Positions 63,598-64,000 of a stretch of DNA of 64,000 nucleotides are shown piece after piece. The stretch is from Curtobacterium sp. TC1. Its GTDB lineage: Bacteria > Actinomycetota > Actinomycetes > Actinomycetales > Microbacteriaceae. The notes beneath the pieces were generated by a model that was not told where the DNA came from, searched no databases, and was given only the letters and a program-made list of their open reading frames with translations. A program made the position numbers and the translations under genes. The stretch's first letter is position 1, and the number at the start of each line of letters is the position of its first letter. The stretch covers positions 2,108,001-2,172,000 of the forward strand of contig NZ_CP081964.1 in assembly GCF_019844075.1 (NCBI RefSeq), written 5' to 3'.

Positions 63598-63633
63598 CGA
63601 CAGAGTCGACGTCGTACGACGTCGATGGTGTCG
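63598..63633. repeat. 36-nt near-palindrome, copy 2
   Basis: Same length and centre (GACGTCGTACGACGTC) as copy 1, more symmetric in the core. Spacer 63432-63733 is otherwise only the tRNA terminator and the hairpin below. Confidence 0.6.
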
Positions 63634-63674
63634 TTCCGGGTCGGGCCGGAGCGCGGGTTGCAGCGTGCGCACAA

Positions 63675-63720
63675 ACGGACAGGAGGCGCGGTGCCAGCTG
63701 GCACCGCGCCTCCTGTCCGT
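63675..63720. terminator. 46-bp perfect palindrome (GACAGGAGGC variant of the hairpin family)
   Basis: 23-nt arms are exactly complementary with AGCT at the centre. The outer arm is a GACAGGAGGC variant. It begins 14 nt after the stop of the NDH-2-like gene, so it is that gene's terminator. Confidence 0.75.
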
Positions 63721-63733
63721 CAGGTGGTTGCGT

Positions 63734-64000
63734 CTAGCTCTTCGACGCCTCGACGAAGTTGCGACGCGGGTCCGTCTCCTTGATGAGCGAGGTCGCGTCG
63801 CGGCCCGAGACGGCGCCGGTGACCCAGCCGATGACGATGCGCGCCTTGCGGTTCAGCGTCGGCATCGCGTACACGTGGTACGCGCGGTGGGCGAGCCACG
63901 CCAGCAGGTTCGTCATCTTGATGCCCTTGATGTTCGCGGCACCCTTGGCGACACCGTACGAGGCGACCGTGCCGATCGAGGGGTGGCGGTACTCCTCGAG
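63734..64000 (-). CDS. ndh: NADH dehydrogenase type II-like flavoprotein, C-terminal part (cut by window edge)
   Basis: 88 residues at the right edge. The segments YRHPSIGTVASYGVAKGAANI and MTNLLAWLAHRAYHVYAMPT followed by NRKARIVIGWV are the membrane-anchoring C-terminus of actinobacterial NDH-2 enzymes, which oxidise NADH and reduce menaquinone without pumping protons. The FAD and NADH domains lie outside the window. Confidence 0.8.
   Translation of the reverse strand, partial: LEEYRHPSIGTVASYGVAKGAANIKGIKMTNLLAWLAHRAYHVYAMPTLNRKARIVIGWVTGAVSGRDATSLIKETDPRRNFVEASKS

Noticed and set aside
63346-63733. Integrated element at tRNA-Leu
   Set aside because: No integrase and no second copy of the tRNA 3' end in the window; the paired palindromes alone do not support an integration event.

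Overview
The window is about 70 percent GC actinobacterial chromosome. Markers are mycothiol synthesis (mshC), RbpA, the PafBC regulators, the actinobacterial ctaE-qcrCAB operon with a diheme QcrC, and a Mycobacterium-like gene order around thrS-HIT and trmI/PAC2/mshC/uppP. Gene content and the many short, GC-rich, hairpin-forming spacers fit Microbacteriaceae, and I would guess Curtobacterium; that genus call is inference. No prophage, transposase, CRISPR array or biosynthetic cluster is visible.

Layout. 1-13.6 kb (plus strand): thrS, a HIT hydrolase, pdxST, yebC, ruvCAB, yajC-secDF, a rhodanese and rel. 13.6-20.4 kb: a solitary AbiEi-like protein, ROK kinase, deoC, then an SDR/DUF2867-GDSL-membrane protein-Stealth group. 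20.4-20.9 kb: a 44-bp tandem array. 20.9-27.5 kb: a metallophosphoesterase, qcrBAC-ctaE (minus) and divergent trpD. 27.9-33 kb: glycerol/dihydroxyacetone module, with glpF-glpK divergent from dhaK-dhaL-dhaM(HPr). 33-40.8 kb: TetR with a FabF-like synthase, an ABC exporter, an XRE-SDR pair, GNAT, ADH and an HTH protein.

At 40942-40969 there is an AT-rich 28-mer that matches, as I recall it, the actinobacterial dif (XerCD) consensus at about 25 of 28 positions. Gene orientation flips there: mostly plus to the left, mostly minus to the right. I therefore read the window as spanning the replication terminus. Next to dif lie an internally deleted remnant of a dihydrofolate-reductase-family gene and a long hairpin.

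41-64 kb is mostly minus strand: a small acidic protein, DUF4190, a UvrA paralogue, NUDIX, SDR, then NfeD/SPFH (plus), rbpA, lnt, helY, tatC, pafC, pafB, FKBP, trmI, HAD, PAC2 (plus), mshC, uppP, an M20 peptidase, tRNA-Leu(GAG) and the end of an NDH-2-type dehydrogenase. The pupylation/proteasome genes that sit between trmI and pafBC in mycobacteria, and tatA between pafC and tatC, are not here.

Spacers hold most of the unexplained structure: a dispersed GACGGGAGGC / GCCTCCCGTC hairpin family (8 sites), a GTGAGCAG-type long hairpin family (2 sites), tandem arrays of 20, 31, 44, 170 and 214 bp, several seeded at stop codons, and paired palindromes. Many genes have a -10-like TANNNT ending 6-8 nt before the start codon, which suggests widespread leaderless transcription.
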